A stretch of 64,000 nucleotides of DNA from Physella acuta (taxonomy: Eukaryota > Mollusca > Gastropoda > Physidae): positions 147,001 through 211,000 of the forward strand of contig NW_026731648.1 in the NCBI RefSeq assembly GCF_028476545.1, in the 5' to 3' direction. The notes beneath the pieces were generated by a model that saw only the letters and a list, made by a program, of their open reading frames with translations, was not told the DNA's origin and ran no database searches. Shown here in pieces: positions 23,401-51,302 of the stretch (its first letter is position 1; each line of letters opens with the position of its first letter). A program made the translations under genes and the position numbers.

Positions 23401-24222
23401 TAAATATGAAAGCTTATGGAGTAAAGTCAAAACACTAATGAGTTTATTTGCCAGGGTATAACTTGAGTCAGACTATTTACAGAGTAAGGTATCTATACCT
23501 TACGCCCCCCCCCCCCTCATCTATAACAGTTAAGTCAGAACATTTATATGAGAATAAATCTATACATTAACCCACCACACAAACACATATACATAGAAGC
23601 ACACACACGAAAACAGTTAAGTCAGAACATTTACAGAACGACGTCTCTACACCTTGACCCCCCTACACACACACCTATAACAGTTGTTGAGACAGAATAT
23701 TTATATAAAGTCGGAACAATACACCAACGTATAATACAATTGTGACAGACCATTTAAAATACAACTGATCTACACCTTAACACTTACACTAACACCCACA
23801 TCAACACCCACATCAACACCCACACCAACACCCAAGCCAACACCCACACCAACACCAGCACCCATACCAACACCCACACCCACACCAACACCTACACCCA
23901 CATCAACACCCATACCAACACCCACACCCACAACAACAGCCCCACCCACACCAACACCAACACCCACACCAACACCCACACCCATACCAACAACCCCACC
24001 CACACCAACACCCACACCCACACTAACCCCCCCCCCCCCCCCACTCCTCTGGTAACTAAAGCATTTAGCTCACTTGAATGTCTGGCTCCGTGTCTGTAGC
24101 AGGCCATCCTCAGCATCAAACGACGTCTTGTTATCAAAGTAAAACTGACCGTCTAGGTTGAGAGAGCCGGCTGCCAGTGGCTCAAGGCGCGAGGAGCTGG
24201 TGCGGCTCACAACACGGCTCAT
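12007..24222 (-). CDS. Unrecognised basic 277-aa protein, six exons spread over 12 kb
   Basis: Minus-strand exons are 24074-24222, 22447-22611, 21126-21291, 20057-20153, 17984-18126 and 12007-12120. Phases (2, 2, 0, 1, 0) agree at every junction and give one 277-codon frame from ATG to TAA. I do not recognise the family. The protein has no signal peptide or membrane segment. It is rich in Lys, Arg, Pro and aromatic residues, with short motifs such as '[17 protein letters not shown]', '[19 protein letters not shown]', '[15 protein letters not shown]', '[16 protein letters not shown]' and '[19 protein letters not shown]'. The frame survives across introns crowded with repeats and insertions, which argues for selection. 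Small basic proteins of this look are common among axonemal and testis proteins, but that is only a guess. An acceptor-like CTCAG directly precedes the ATG, so a 5' UTR intron is likely. The donor of exon 3 is one of about ten near-identical copies in an array, as is the donor of exon 5. Confidence 0.78.
12121..12325. repeat. Two-copy tandem duplication at the last acceptor of the six-exon gene
   Basis: A segment of about 110 bp beginning 'GAAAATATTCATACAATCAC' is repeated at 12237, sharing 'TTAACGACACAGTAGCT' and 'TACGTGAAAACTG'. The first copy starts at the acceptor of exon 6. The second copy has changed the AG. Confidence 0.7.
12472..12949. repeat. 5' LTR
   Basis: 478 bp, TG...CA ends, with an AATAAAG-type polyadenylation motif near its 3' side. 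It pairs with 16413-16893. Confidence 0.9.
14269..15034. mobile_element. Non-autonomous hAT transposon nested in the LTR element
   Basis: The ends are CAGTGGCGGAACTA and TAGTTCCGCCCCTG, flanked on both sides by agtcctaa (14261-14268 and 15035-15042), an exact 8-bp duplication. It contains a (TA)n tract at 14324-14408 and no transposase. Subterminal 'GGGCCCCC' segments occur near both ends. It is younger than the LTR insertion. Confidence 0.93.
14324..14408. repeat. (TA)n microsatellite
   Basis: About 42 TA units inside the nested hAT element, close to its left end, much as in the hAT element at 8072. Confidence 0.95.
16413..16893. repeat. 3' LTR
   Basis: 481 bp, matching the 5' LTR almost base for base except near its end. 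It is preceded by a polypurine tract and followed by the target repeat cccat (16894-16898). Confidence 0.9.
17055..17990. repeat. Minisatellite (about 60 bp unit) straddling the exon 5 donor
   Basis: On the minus strand each unit reads about ten exon-like bases (GGCATTATCG), then GTGAGTTAAATATTGATA, then 'TCAATTTAAGACACCTGCAT'. The real exon 5 ends GGCATTCTCG|GTGAGTTAAATATTG at 17984, so the unit is a copy of that exon-intron boundary. I count 11 further copies with GTGAGT, or one with a GTGAG variant, plus short 29-30 bp sub-units that lack the donor part. Confidence 0.9.
18619..20029 (-). mobile_element. Degraded hAT transposon with transposase remains (ZBED5/SCAND3-like)
   Basis: The ends are CAGTGGTTCCCAACCTTTTT and AGGTTGGGAACCCATG, with the 8-bp duplication atctaaga on both sides. 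Minus-strand frames in several registers carry recognisable hAT transposase pieces: '[17 protein letters not shown]' (19640-19720), '[12 protein letters not shown]' (19530-19570) and '[12 protein letters not shown]' (about 19310-19350), the last being the conserved Asp region. Frames are interrupted and the BED finger is not evident. It lies in an intron of the six-exon gene, 27 bases from exon 4. Confidence 0.88.
20410..21175. repeat. Minisatellite (46-53 bp unit) straddling the exon 3 donor
   Basis: On the minus strand the unit is about 40 exon-like bases ending CACGATTTTAGACAG, then the donor GTAAATACAAGCC. Exon 3 of the six-exon gene ends with exactly this sequence at 21126. Nine further copies follow downstream, all or nearly all with an intact GTAAAT donor. 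Two unit types differ by the presence of 'CATACGAG'. A family B SINE is inserted at 20518-20768. Confidence 0.9.
20518..20768 (-). repeat. tRNA-derived SINE (family B) inside the minisatellite, with 11-bp target duplication
   Basis: A full-length reverse copy runs from AAGTTCCCTTTTCAAACC to the head ending CCACCCCGTCCCA. The repeat aggtttgtatt (20507-20517 and 20769-20779) flanks it, which defines the family's insertion by target-primed reverse transcription. Confidence 0.85.
22037..22372 (+). repeat. SINE family A copy, 5' truncated, with 12-bp target duplication
   Basis: The copy starts in the body at 'GGGCAGATGAGGCTCG', includes the second tRNA-like unit ('GGCGTGGTCGAGTCGGCAAA') and ends in (GAA)n. 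The flanks are aatttatctcgc at 22025-22036 and 22373-22384. The 5' truncation plus long duplication points to LINE-driven insertion. Confidence 0.88.
22640..23275. repeat. 29-bp minisatellite next to the exon 2 acceptor
   Basis: About 22 units of 'ACCATATCACGATAAAACATTACACACAA', alternating between CACACAA and CACTGAA variants. The array starts within about 25 bases of the exon 2 acceptor of the six-exon gene, on the intron side, and does not copy exon sequence. Confidence 0.9.
23785..24045. repeat. CAACACCCACACC low-complexity repeat
   Basis: Units of 6-12 bp (CCAACACCCACA), ending in a C14 run just beyond the exon 1 donor of the six-exon gene. Gly/Val frames on the minus strand are artefacts. 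Confidence 0.9.
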
Positions 24223-24274
24223 CTGAGTACACCAGGTTCATTATGGGGAGGATAGAAATAACGGTCTCAGATCA

Positions 24275-24490
24275 GAATGACTATGGTGTAGATAGAGTAG
24301 AGTTCATCTATTTCTCTGACCATAGAGTGGTCAGCACTATGCTGAGAGGCCTTTTTTTTGGGTCTTGTACCCACCAAATATGAGTTGAACCAGGCACCAC
24401 TATGAGCCCCACCCCCCAACCCGCCTTAGAAAAAAAAACAACCTAGATACTATTGGGTGAGTGATCTACCGCTCCACCTCTAGATTACGC
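24275..24490 (-). repeat. SINE family B copy, decayed
   Basis: Contains the reverse segments 'GTAGAGTTCATCTATTTCTC', 'GTGGTCAGCACTATGC' and, near the end, 'GATCTACCGCTCCACCTCTAG', matching the tail-to-head order of other minus copies. The middle is strongly diverged. Confidence 0.6.
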
Positions 24491-24530
24491 CGTGCCAATA
24501 ACTTTACTTATTGTAAAACATAGCCTGTTG

Positions 24531-25262
<732 letters not shown>

Positions 25263-26920
25263 TATATACATACACACCTTGTTTGTATACTAACCCTATA
25301 GACTAGAAGTATAATATCCTAGGTCCCCTAGCACCAAACTACACACTACACAGACACAGCGTCACCCATACGGCCTAACTTATCTGAATAACAAAAGACC
25401 AATCCGGCTCTGCGTCTTGGCTTTTCCTTTGATCGGAGTTGAGGTTCTTGATTCAATTTGAAGAAATATTTCAATACCACTTGGACAGGATAATCGATGA
25501 TATCGCTAACTACACAAGCCACACTGATCCAAATCACTTCACGTGGATATAGTCGTTAGATCAGTAATTAGAATTCTATCAAAAGCATATCGAAGCTTAC
25601 AGTTAGGTAGAGAAAAAAAAACCCAGATTACATAATGGCTTTCTCCTGTCAGCATTGGCTAGAAGACGGGCTGTATTACTGACATGCTATTAAAGGCTCA
25701 AACAATATTTAGTTCATGGAAGGCCAGGCCAATTTAAGATCGTAAGGGAAATGGCTTTCGTGTAAATTAGTAAGGGAGATAACTTCAAGTGCCTACCTAA
25801 ATAAAAGGGCAGTAACTTGGCAAGTTAACAGACTAGTATAAAAATGTCTTCGATTAGTACTTTTATAATATTTATGAAATCGGGAAACATAAAATGCTGT
25901 TATAAAATGCTGCTATAAAATAGTTGTAAACAGCTTTTGTTATCGCAATCAGTATTAGTCAACATAAGCACACAAACAAACAAACACACAGGGCAAAAAC
26001 ACGTACATACACACACGTACAAAGGCGTAAAATGAAACACATTCTCACACAATGGCTAATATTCAAACACGAAAAAAAAAAAACACGAAATAACAAAACA
26101 AAACATTAGATATCTTTAAATAGATCTGGTAGGTCACACAAAAAAGAACAACATACGGTACCTAATATTCAATTTTTGCCTTATCTAACTCTGACATAAC
26201 CCGATATGCCAAATTGTTAGAAGGTAATCGCCTTTTCATTGCATCCCCCCCCCCCCCCCCCCATAACCCTTAGAGTCACAGAACGAAATAAAGTCAGGTT
26301 TTTATTGATTCCAGTAAATCACTCAAGCACAGAAACAATGTCATGGTTTAGTGGACCGTGACCTTACCCCCCTGGGTCCCAGCACCCCCCCACCCTCCCG
26401 GGCACTTGTTTATGCCAAACAACAGATTAAACCTCTTGAACTGCCAACAGGTTAGGCCGGTACGCCCCTCTTGTCGTTTATTCCCGCCGGGGCCATTAAA
26501 TCAATAATCGTATCAATCAGATAGTACAGGACACCGAACGTGTTGCATTCGATAATGCAGTTTAAAAAAAAATCTTTTAAATAGCCCACGACTTAGCAAC
26601 AAGAACTTATGTTTTATACGTGTGTTAGAGCTCGTTTTTATTTACATACAAAGTTGCTTGATATTGAAATAAACAAGCAACAAATTCTACATTAAAGATA
26701 TACAATAGCATTTTTGTATTATAATTTTCTTGGTACATGTAACCGGATTTTTTAAATAGAAATTTCAGTTGATTAAGTACCGAAAACTACAATATAAAAT
26801 ACATGTAATAAAAATTTCAAAAAGAGAATGAATGTTTTACAAACTGAAACTGCCAGTTGGTACGAGTGAATGCCACATGCAGGCCGTATTCTATTGCCAG
26901 TTGTTTGTGGTGGTAATGAT
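25263..26920. other. Intergenic region, no gene seen
   Basis: No exon-like segment with splice context is visible. C runs occur at 26244-26261 and low-complexity sequence begins at about 26920. Confidence 0.4.
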
Positions 26921-27229
26921 GGTGGTGGTGAGTGTGTGTGGTGTGTGTGTGGGGGGGGGGGGGTGGGAGAGGGGTATTTCCACATATTAGACGCGAGCGT
27001 GGCGTAACTGGAAAAACATCCACTGGCAGTCAGTATATTAAACACAGGTTAACTTAACATTGGTATCTGTATCTGTGATAGATAGGTTGACAGTTTGACA
27101 CAAAATAGAGTTGGTCTATTCATACCTGTATTTATATTTGATTGAAATACGAGTGTTAGTCTGTTTACACTTGTCATTGATAGTTGACAAAACAGAATTC
27201 GACCTTGGTATCAGTAACCAAATGTCGTC

Positions 27230-27300
27230 AGACATACACAAACACATACAAACACATACACACACACACACCCACACACCCACACACACCCACAAATAAC
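27230..27300. repeat. CA-rich simple repeat
   Basis: A (CA)n-type tract with ACCCACAC variants. A second TG/G-rich tract lies at 26925-26965. Confidence 0.85.
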
Positions 27301-27944
27301 CCCATCCCACTAAAAAACATTTCTTAAAAAATAATTTAAAAAAAAAACCTCTGGAATTTTACTAACACCGCCGGTAACTTAAAACACCTAAATATTTTAT
27401 TTAACCGAAAAAATGTGTTTATTTAATGTTCCAGCTCTAAACCAACTTTTCTCTATTTCCCTAACGTGTCTGTCTGATGCTAAAATACTGTCAATTGTTT
27501 AAAGGGAAATAACTGCTGTTGATATTTTTCAGTTCTCTGACTTGATTTATGCTACAACCATCGGTCATTAGGCAGGTTTTTAACCATGTTGTAGACAGCG
27601 TTAAGGTAAAAAATATCTGAGTGATGTGTACAGATATTTTACAAATTGGTTTTTGTTAATTTCTCTAGTAAAAGACATACAGAATTGTATAGCAGAATTG
27701 TAGTGCAGAAATCTATAGTAGAAATGTATAGAAAAATGTACGAAAGAAACGTATAGTAATATGTATAGTAGAAATATATTGTACAAATGTATCTTCGTTG
27801 TACACTACTCTGTTGTGGATGCTGATGTACATTAAAATATGTCAGGTCAATATTTTATGTACAGACGTATCACAATGATATAGCCTGAATTTTATGGCAG
27901 AAATTTAAAAAAATGAGGGTCAAGGTCAGTTTCATGTGTGGATA

Positions 27945-28285
27945 AAAGCGGTTATGGTAACTTAAAGATACAACATCCACTTGGATAAAAGCGTTACGTA
28001 TGACTTTAAGATACAACATTTGTGTTGATAAAAGCGGTTATGGTAAATGTAAAGATAAAACATCCATTTGGATAAAAGCGTTACGTATGACTTTAAGATA
28101 CAACATTTGTGTTGATAAAAGCGGTTATGGTAAATGTAAAGATAAAACATCCATTTGGATAAAAGCGTTACGTATGACTTTAAGATACAACATTTGTGTT
28201 GATAAAATCGGTTATGGTAAATGTAAAGATAAAACATCCATTTGGATAAAAGCGTTAAGTATAACTTTAAGATACAACATCCAGA
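27945..28285. repeat. 87-bp tandem repeat, about 3.5 units
   Basis: The unit runs from GATAAAAGCGGTTATGG to AACATTTGTGTT and begins at 28027 and 28114. Because 87 is a multiple of three, it stays open on both strands and yields repeated-peptide frames. No splice or start context supports coding. Confidence 0.88.
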
Positions 28286-28404
28286 AATTAAGTACCTTAA
28301 ACTAATATAGAGACGACAAACAAGACATATCTGAAGCTAGTGGCTTAAACATGTGGATACAATATTTTGATGAATGGATCTACGTAAGTTTGTCTGATGT
28401 TGAA

Positions 28405-28602
28405 AGGGGTGGGCGTGGTAGAGTTGGTAAAGTCGAGTTCTTGGTTGGACAAAAGCTATGGAAGCAAATCCAAAAACAAAAGCAGGCTGAAATCGGAGTC
28501 AATGGCCTGAATGGAGCATAATCAGTTGACATGTATACTTAATTGTGTTGGAGGGGGATCTCTCCCAACACTAAAATTATGAATGAAGAAGAAGGAGAAG
28601 AT
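28405..28602 (+). repeat. SINE family A copy with internal deletion
   Basis: The head 'GGGCGTGGTAGAGTTGGTAAAG' is joined directly to 'TTCTTGGTTGGACAAAAGC', and the copy ends 'AACACTAAAATTATGAATGAAGAAGAAGG'. Confidence 0.75.
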
Positions 28603-31482
28603 GAAACTAGTGACTTAAATATCTGTGTACACTATATTGATGAATGGATTTACGTAAGTTTGTCTGATGTTAAAAGGGACTTAATCTAATTGACACAACA
28701 CTACGAGAAACACAGGTGTAATGTAATTGTAATGTTATGTGTTGGAGCGGGGTTAAAATCACACTGTTTAACTTTATTTGCGTATTAGTGTGTTTGTCTT
28801 CCTCAATTTGAAATACAATTTATTTTATTTTCTTTATTATTCCACACACGCTACAAATTGATTTTTTTTTTAAAATTGACAATTTATGCAAATCATTAAA
28901 AACAACAACGCATTTTCGTTTAAATTTAAAGAATGAAACGAAACAAAAAAAAGAGAGCCACATTTTAAACAAACCGCTAGATCACGTGACGAGCTAATAG
29001 AAACTCGTGCAACAGCTTGACCTCCAGCTCGCTGTGCAGACGATGTGTCTAAATTACGTAAGTGTGAAGAAACAACCAAGACAGTCTATAACGATCACCT
29101 AGTTTACCTGTTGTTGTTTTTTTCCAACTCGAGGTCTATGACCTGTTATACTTAATATTGATTATTTTTAGGTAAACCAATACGTCCGATCGATTAGTTT
29201 AAGCTCGTTAACATAGTTTTTTTTAATCCAAAAATAAATTTTAAAGACGGTTTGCGTGTGGTTGGTTGTGACGGGGAGGAGTGAAGACAGTGTCCACTAG
29301 CGCACGTGCATCGGGTTAGTTACATGTGCACCTTTGTGGAGCGGTGAGTAGCACGTGATTGGGTAAATGGTTGGACAGGGGGGGGGGGTGATAACTGCCT
29401 CGTGTTTCAAGAATATGTAAACAATACTTTTTTTTTATAACTACGTATTGTTTACCTAGGAAGCCGGACGTTTTCTTGAACGGACACATGCCCGAATGCG
29501 ACAAACGCCCAAATGGACACTTGCCCCAATGAACTAAGAGAGACTCCTGACCTCTGACATACCCAGAATACCAGATACTACTGACCCATGACGTCATTCA
29601 AACAGGAGGTCACTTGAAACTTCCTGTCTTTGCGTGCTCACCGACTTGCAGGTGTATTAGATGACATTTACACCTTAAAATGACATTCAGACATTCATGA
29701 CATTTTGAACCATAACCGTAACGTAAAAAAAAAAACAACACTTTTAATTTTAACCATCTCCGATATACACATATTTTTAACCCTAACCATCGGCGACTGA
29801 TACATTTTCTTTAGTACCGTCTGTTAATTTCAACCAGGTCTCTCTGCTGATTCACATGCGAAGCTTAGATCAAAATGGATGTGTTTTCTTAGAGTTTTTT
29901 TCTGCTGTCAAACTATGTCTGTAAACTTTTCTTTCTTTTTGTAGATTCTACCAATGTGTTTTTGTGTTTTGTAAGTAAACTCTACTGATTTTTTTTCTTT
30001 ATTTTATACGTATTTTGTTTTGTAGATTTTTTTAAATTAATAAATTCTACACATCTCTATCTTTTGTTTTGTAGATTATTTGTCTTTTTATTTTGTAGAT
30101 TCTTAATTTTTTATCTTATTTTCCGTGACGACTCAATACATTATTTTGAATACATAGATCTAGATACCACTAAATTGTTTTAATTTCTTCACACTAGCAA
30201 AATCTATTAATTAAATTTCTTTAAAAAAAAAAACAATGATAGTTTTGTTTATTGAATAAATTGTAATTGTTTACCCCTAGCCTTTGTTGGTTTGAAGACT
30301 CCATTTTAAACTATCTTGAAAGGAAAAGAAAGATATCATGTTCAAAACTTCTCATATTGATCGAACACATTTTGAGTAATAGGCTGTAGACTTCGTTATT
30401 TTTCTAAAACAAGCTCAAAATGCTAATGGACCTTTATCTTTATAAAAACTCGGTCAAACCTGCTTAGCACTTTTTTTTTAACTCTTTACCATTTTAGCAG
30501 CCCAAAATATTTTGTAACAGATTTTGTGTTAATAGAATTTTTATAACATGTATTTATTGTTTTTTAATATTTTGTTATTGTGTTCAGTTTTTAAAATCCG
30601 ATTATGTTGTTATAGATTTACTTTCGTTTAACATCGCATGACGTTAATTTTTTTATTTATACAACGTCACAGAATAATTTAACCATGACCTATTTTCCCA
30701 CAACGGCCTAATTACAAGTCACTTCGCCCCGACCGAGAAATTATTTATCGCCTTTAAAAAAAAATGGGGGGTGGGGGAAGGGAGGGAATATTCGATTTCG
30801 AGCTGCAAGCCAAACTGGTCAATAGGAGTCATTGAACCTGATGTAACGGGACATTGTAGCCAGGTGTGCTGTAACATCACAAGCCTAAAAATTCACGAGC
30901 GGCCACAAGAAGATAATAATAAAGTGTGCGTGAGCATAAATCGCGTCATATTAGTGTGAGGTTTGATCTAGAAAATATGTACTTGGATTCATGCACTGTT
31001 GTGTGTATTGTGTGTTCTGATTTAAAAGTGCTTGCGTAAATTCTAATCTAAGTAAGATTATTGGTTTCTCGTATGGAATACAAAGTGAATCGTAATGTGT
31101 TATATGATTAATAGTTACATTAATTATTTATGACTTTCAATTCATATTATTGAATCTAAGTGTTAAATTGCAACAGAAATGTATACTTATTACTTAAATA
31201 GAATAAATAAATAAACACTGTAGAAGCGACAATTTGTTGGCAAATGTGGCCAGACAAGCAATAGCGGAGTGAACCTAATGTAGGCAGATGTGTAAAGATG
31301 GATGTGTTGATAGCCAATGTGAAGTAAAAAAAAATAACTTAAAAAAAATACTATAATAAAATAAACATTGCCACTGAATTGAGTTTAATATTAGATTTCT
31401 TGTAAGAATTGTAAAGATAAACATTTGATAATAAACAGCGATTGAGTAATACTGCTAAATAGGAGGGTTATTATTTATAATA
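28603..31482. other. Intergenic region, no gene seen
   Basis: AT-rich sequence. Short frames at 28870-29079, 29316-29597 and 30771-30959 have no domain and no partner exons. A GC-richer patch at 28970-29060 followed by ACGTAAGTGT could be an untranslated first exon with a donor, but nothing confirms it. Confidence 0.4.
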
Positions 31483-31490
31483 CTGTAAAC

Positions 31491-31876
31491 CAGGGGTTCC
31501 CAACCTTTTTTTTACTCTAGAGCACATTCTAAAATATCGGTAGGGTGGCGGGCACCACCTATTTTAAATCGACAAATTCCTTCCAGAGGCGTAGCGACCC
31601 TTCCCGTCACCCGGGGACAAAACTTTTGATTTGCACCCCCCCCCCCCCTCAAACTTTCATTTTGCACCCCCCCCCTCAAACTTTCGATTTGCACCCCCAC
31701 CTCAAACTTTTGATTTGCACCCCCCCCCCCCCTCAAACTTTCGATTTCCATCACCTTCAACCTTTGAATAATGTTTATGAAAAAAACTCTGTCTCTGTCG
31801 AATAGTGAGAGGCGGGCACATACGAATCGTTCGGCGGGCGCCATGGCGCCCGCGAGCACAGGGTTGGGAACCCCTG
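31491..31876. mobile_element. hAT-type MITE with perfect 8-bp duplication, carrying a nested G2 fragment
   Basis: The ends are CAGGGGTTCCCAACCTTTTT and GGGTTGGGAACCCCTG, flanked by ctgtaaac at 31483-31490 and 31877-31884. Inside, from 31584, lies a G2-type left end (CAGAGGCGTAGCGACCC) with its 'CTCAAACTTTCGATTTGCACC' repeats and C runs. Its right end is not found. Confidence 0.9.
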
Positions 31877-31989
31877 CTGTAAACTATACAGTTATATTAT
31901 TGTACGTCGCTTTAGAACTGCCTAAGTAGGAGGGTAGATTATATAATTATATAATTGTACATTGTTTTAAAGCACAAAGCAGACCACGC

Positions 31990-32150
31990 AATTTTTTGGC
32001 GAGAATCGGTTACCGTGCTACTAAGTATGGTGATAGCCGGTTTCCGTATCACTAGATATAGATAGTGACAGCCGGTTCCCATGCCACTAAATATTGTGGC
32101 AGCCGGTTTCCGTGTTACTAAATATTGCGAGTGCCGGTTCCCGTTACAGC
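31990..32150. repeat. Imperfect 32-36 bp tandem repeat
   Basis: Four to five units around 'AGCCGGTTTCCGTATCACTA'. There is no coding potential. Confidence 0.75.
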
Positions 32151-32223
32151 TACCCCTAGGTTTCTTTCAGAAGTGTGTCAAACACATCAGACATACACAC
32201 CCAATTTGTGGTCATTGAATGCT

Positions 32224-32463
32224 CAGTCGCGTCGCTAGGTCGGGTGTCACCCGGTACTGTAACTACCAGTGACATCCCCACTCCACAATTGTGCATTTTC
32301 AATTTGGTATCACCCCACTGCCCCTACTGTTTTCTTATTTTAGCTCGATAAAAAATTATTTTGACAGTAAATTTGAAGATTTTTTGTTTTTTGTGCCACC
32401 CCCTAAATAGTGTCACCCAGTGCGGTGCGCACCCACCACCCCCCACTCATTACGATACCCCTG
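32224..32463. mobile_element. hAT-type MITE (family G3)
   Basis: The left end CAGTCGCGTCGCTAGGTCGG and the right end CATTACGATACCCCTG resemble the exact ends of the small copy at 37095. Both carry 'GGGTGTCACCCGGT'. No target duplication is preserved. Confidence 0.65.
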
Positions 32464-33089
32464 TGTACATTATATATCCACATTATATCTAATCAATCTC
32501 ACTGAGTGATAATCTCGGATTTATTGCCAGTTTGACTTTAATCTGTAAACAGTGACATTTTCTAACACTATTGATTTATTTATTGTTTTCCATAGATTTA
32601 ACTCAGTTGTAAACAGTAACATTTTCTAACACCATGTTAATTCATTGTTTTCCATAGATTTAAGTCAGTTGAGATAAACTTCGAGGTAAATTAGTTGAAT
32701 GAGGTCAATCGATCGTTTAAATTGTGACGTCTAGAGTGCTATTGTCTTAATGATTTTAATTACTGGACCTTACGCAATCGCACGAATAAAAAACAACTCA
32801 TTATAGTATCATATCTTAGTTAATAAGGATTAAAACACACAATTTAAGGGTAACTATAGGTAACTAAGGCGGATGGTGGTGGTCAGGGCATGGGAGGGAG
32901 GGGTTAGCAGCCAGCACGCGAGCACAACCTGACACATAACATTACTGGTGGTATAATAACACGGGGCGCATTATACCAATGGACGCATAACAGTACTGGA
33001 GGCACAGAACGTATAATACCACTGGACGCATTATACCATGGGACGCTTAATACCACAAGAACCAGAACATTATTGAACTCTTTAAATTA

Positions 33090-33225
33090 ATGGACGTACA
33101 CTATGACTGGACGCATAACATAACTGGACGCACACTATGACTGGACGCATAACATAACTGGACGCATAACATAACTGGACGCATAACATAACTGGACGCA
33201 TAACATAACTGGACGCATAACATGA
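33090..33225. repeat. 17-bp minisatellite
   Basis: Eight to nine units of 'ATAACATAACTGGACGC', preceded by diverged 'GGACGCATTATACCA' units from about 32960. Confidence 0.9.
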
Positions 33226-33249
33226 CGATAAGCGTTTCGACGGACAGTC

Positions 33250-33857
33250 ATTCTTTGTATACATATCTTAACGACTGGTATTAACATCGTGGGGAGATAT
33301 TAGAGTAGAGTCGCCTGAAACACTCTAAATGCGAATTTTGTAATGTTTGAGGTTACGTGTAAGGTTAAGGGGTATAGCTACGACTATATTTATTATCAAT
33401 GTGCAGTAACTACGTGTAGATCAAGCTTAAATCCGATTAAAATGCCGATTCTGGATAAAAATCCGTTTTCAATGACATTTTTCGTTAAATTTGAAGTTGA
33501 GGTGGTGATTTTAGTTTGCTTTGGTTTAGAGAAGAGACAACACTATCAACCTAGCGCCCGTTGTATCTCTTCCACAACTCTTCATTTATCTCGTTAAAAA
33601 ATAATATACATCTAATTGTGTCATAGTTCATGTCACTCTACACTACACTGTCATCGTATCTTAGCTTACGTATCAAGTTTGAAACAAATCGGCTGTGAAT
33701 AGATTGTACAGATGCATTTTTTAGCATATGTAGCACTCAACGTTACTGGAGAAGTAAATGATTGAGTAATATTTTTTTAAAATTGAGTAATAATTTTTTT
33801 TTTGCTTGCCTCAGACATGTAATTTACAGCAACAGTTGTGTGTTCGCTTTAGTATTA

Positions 33858-33911
<54 letters not shown>

Positions 33912-34537
33912 ATTTATACATCGAGATAAATCTGAGATAAATTGTTAATGAAGACAATGCTGTTTGTGTAGTTGCAACAATGATTACGATTAGTATTACA
34001 GTTTTATGCTTCTTTGAAACACAACGGGAAACACCTTAATAATAAATCAAATTACAAAAGTTTTTTATAAGTTTCTAATTGTACTAATCAAAAAGGTTTT
34101 TTGGTTTGAAAATAATATATTGTGTATTTTTTTAAAAATAGTAATTTTTAACATAACTTTAAACAAAAAGTTTAAAATTACTTTTTTAAAAGTATAATAT
34201 CATAATTTACATTTTGTTGAATTAATTTAGAATTTCCTAGTGTCTTAAATTGCTTTAGGGATTATTGTCAGGGGCTGCCCCCCTTTATAAATTTAAATTA
34301 ATAAATGGGAAGTAATTTACACAAATTGCTATTTAATTCTAATTTTAGAAAAAGCTGTAACGGGTTATTTTCACCCCCCTTATTCAGCACCATTGTTCAT
34401 AAAGTTGCTGTGCATGTTCCAATATGTGCCTGATAAACATAATGTTATTTTGGTATTGTTAATCTTTTTTTTTTCCTTCTTCTGAGAAAACTTTTGTTAA
34501 CATTTCTGAAAATCCTTTCAATGTTACCTTAACAAGT
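33250..34537. other. Intergenic region with a T47 run, no gene seen
   Basis: A poly-T tract occupies about 33861-33907. The rest is AT-rich without frames or splice sites of note. The 84-codon frame at 33343-33597 has no recognisable domain. Confidence 0.4.
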
Positions 34538-34539
34538 TT

Positions 34540-35025
34540 GGCGTTGTCGAGTTGGTATAGCTCATGGTTGCTGAACCGAAAAATCCTGAGTTCGAACTAC
34601 CGGGCAGATGAGGCTCAATAGCTGGGGACATCTAGGCCAGAGTTTCTTCCAGGCATCTCTTCGGGAAGGCTCTGACCCCCCCCCCCCCCACTCCCCCCAA
34701 AGAAAATCTTCCCCTCCCCCCCCCCAAACGAGATGGAATTTATATAGTAAACATATATTTTTACTAATGTCCGCCCCCCCCCCCAGATAATGTAGACCGC
34801 TCCCTTGAAAATATCAAGTGCCCCGCCCCCCCCCCGGAGAAAAAAGTCTGGAAGAAACACTGATCTAGGCGAAACAACTCCGAAATCAAACAACTGCTGC
34901 CTTGTAGTTTGTTCTAGGTTGGACAAAGGCTATGGAAACAAATCCAAAAAGTAAAGCAGGCTGAATCAACGGTATATAAGGCGCAGAACAAGTTGAGAAG
35001 TATTACCTAATTATGTACCAAGAGC
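34540..35025 (+). repeat. SINE family A copy interrupted by a MITE
   Basis: The head 'GGCGTTGTCGAGTTGGTATAG' and the body up to 'GGGGACATCTAGGC' resume after the MITE as 'ATCTAGGCGAAACAACTCC' and run on to 'AAGCAGGCTGAATCAACGG'. The 8-base overlap is the MITE's target duplication. Confidence 0.88.
34638..34862. mobile_element. hAT-type MITE (family G1) inserted in a SINE, perfect 8-bp duplication
   Basis: The ends are CAGAGTTTCTTCCAGGC and GTCTGGAAGAAACACTG, with atctaggc at 34630-34637 and 34863-34870. Because the empty-site sequence is known from other SINE copies, this insertion proves the element's exact ends. The interior has four C runs. Confidence 0.95.
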
Positions 35026-35288
35026 GAGGCAAGCCTCCTTAATGCCTGTCTCTCTGTTTGTATAATGCTGATTTAAGCTATCTGGATTGTAAAGTTTATG
35101 TTTTGTAAAGTAAATGTTGCTATTTATCTTAAAATAATTTTTAAAAACTCTTATCAGAAGTTTTTAAAATTCAATTTCTCTCTGTTTTAAACTTTTCTCA
35201 ATGAAAGTAATTCTCTCAACGATGTTATGATCCGAGAGGTCATAGAATTAGACCAGTGAAATATTTCAGACAAAAATTTCACAGAACC

Positions 35289-51302
<16,014 letters not shown>

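Noticed and set aside
29030-29070. Untranslated first exon with a GTAAGT donor for the Trk gene
   Set aside because: Only a single donor-like match and a modest GC rise; nothing links it to a downstream acceptor.
31512-31859. Gly-rich 115-codon minus-strand frame
   Set aside because: It runs through C/G runs and repeats of a nested MITE.
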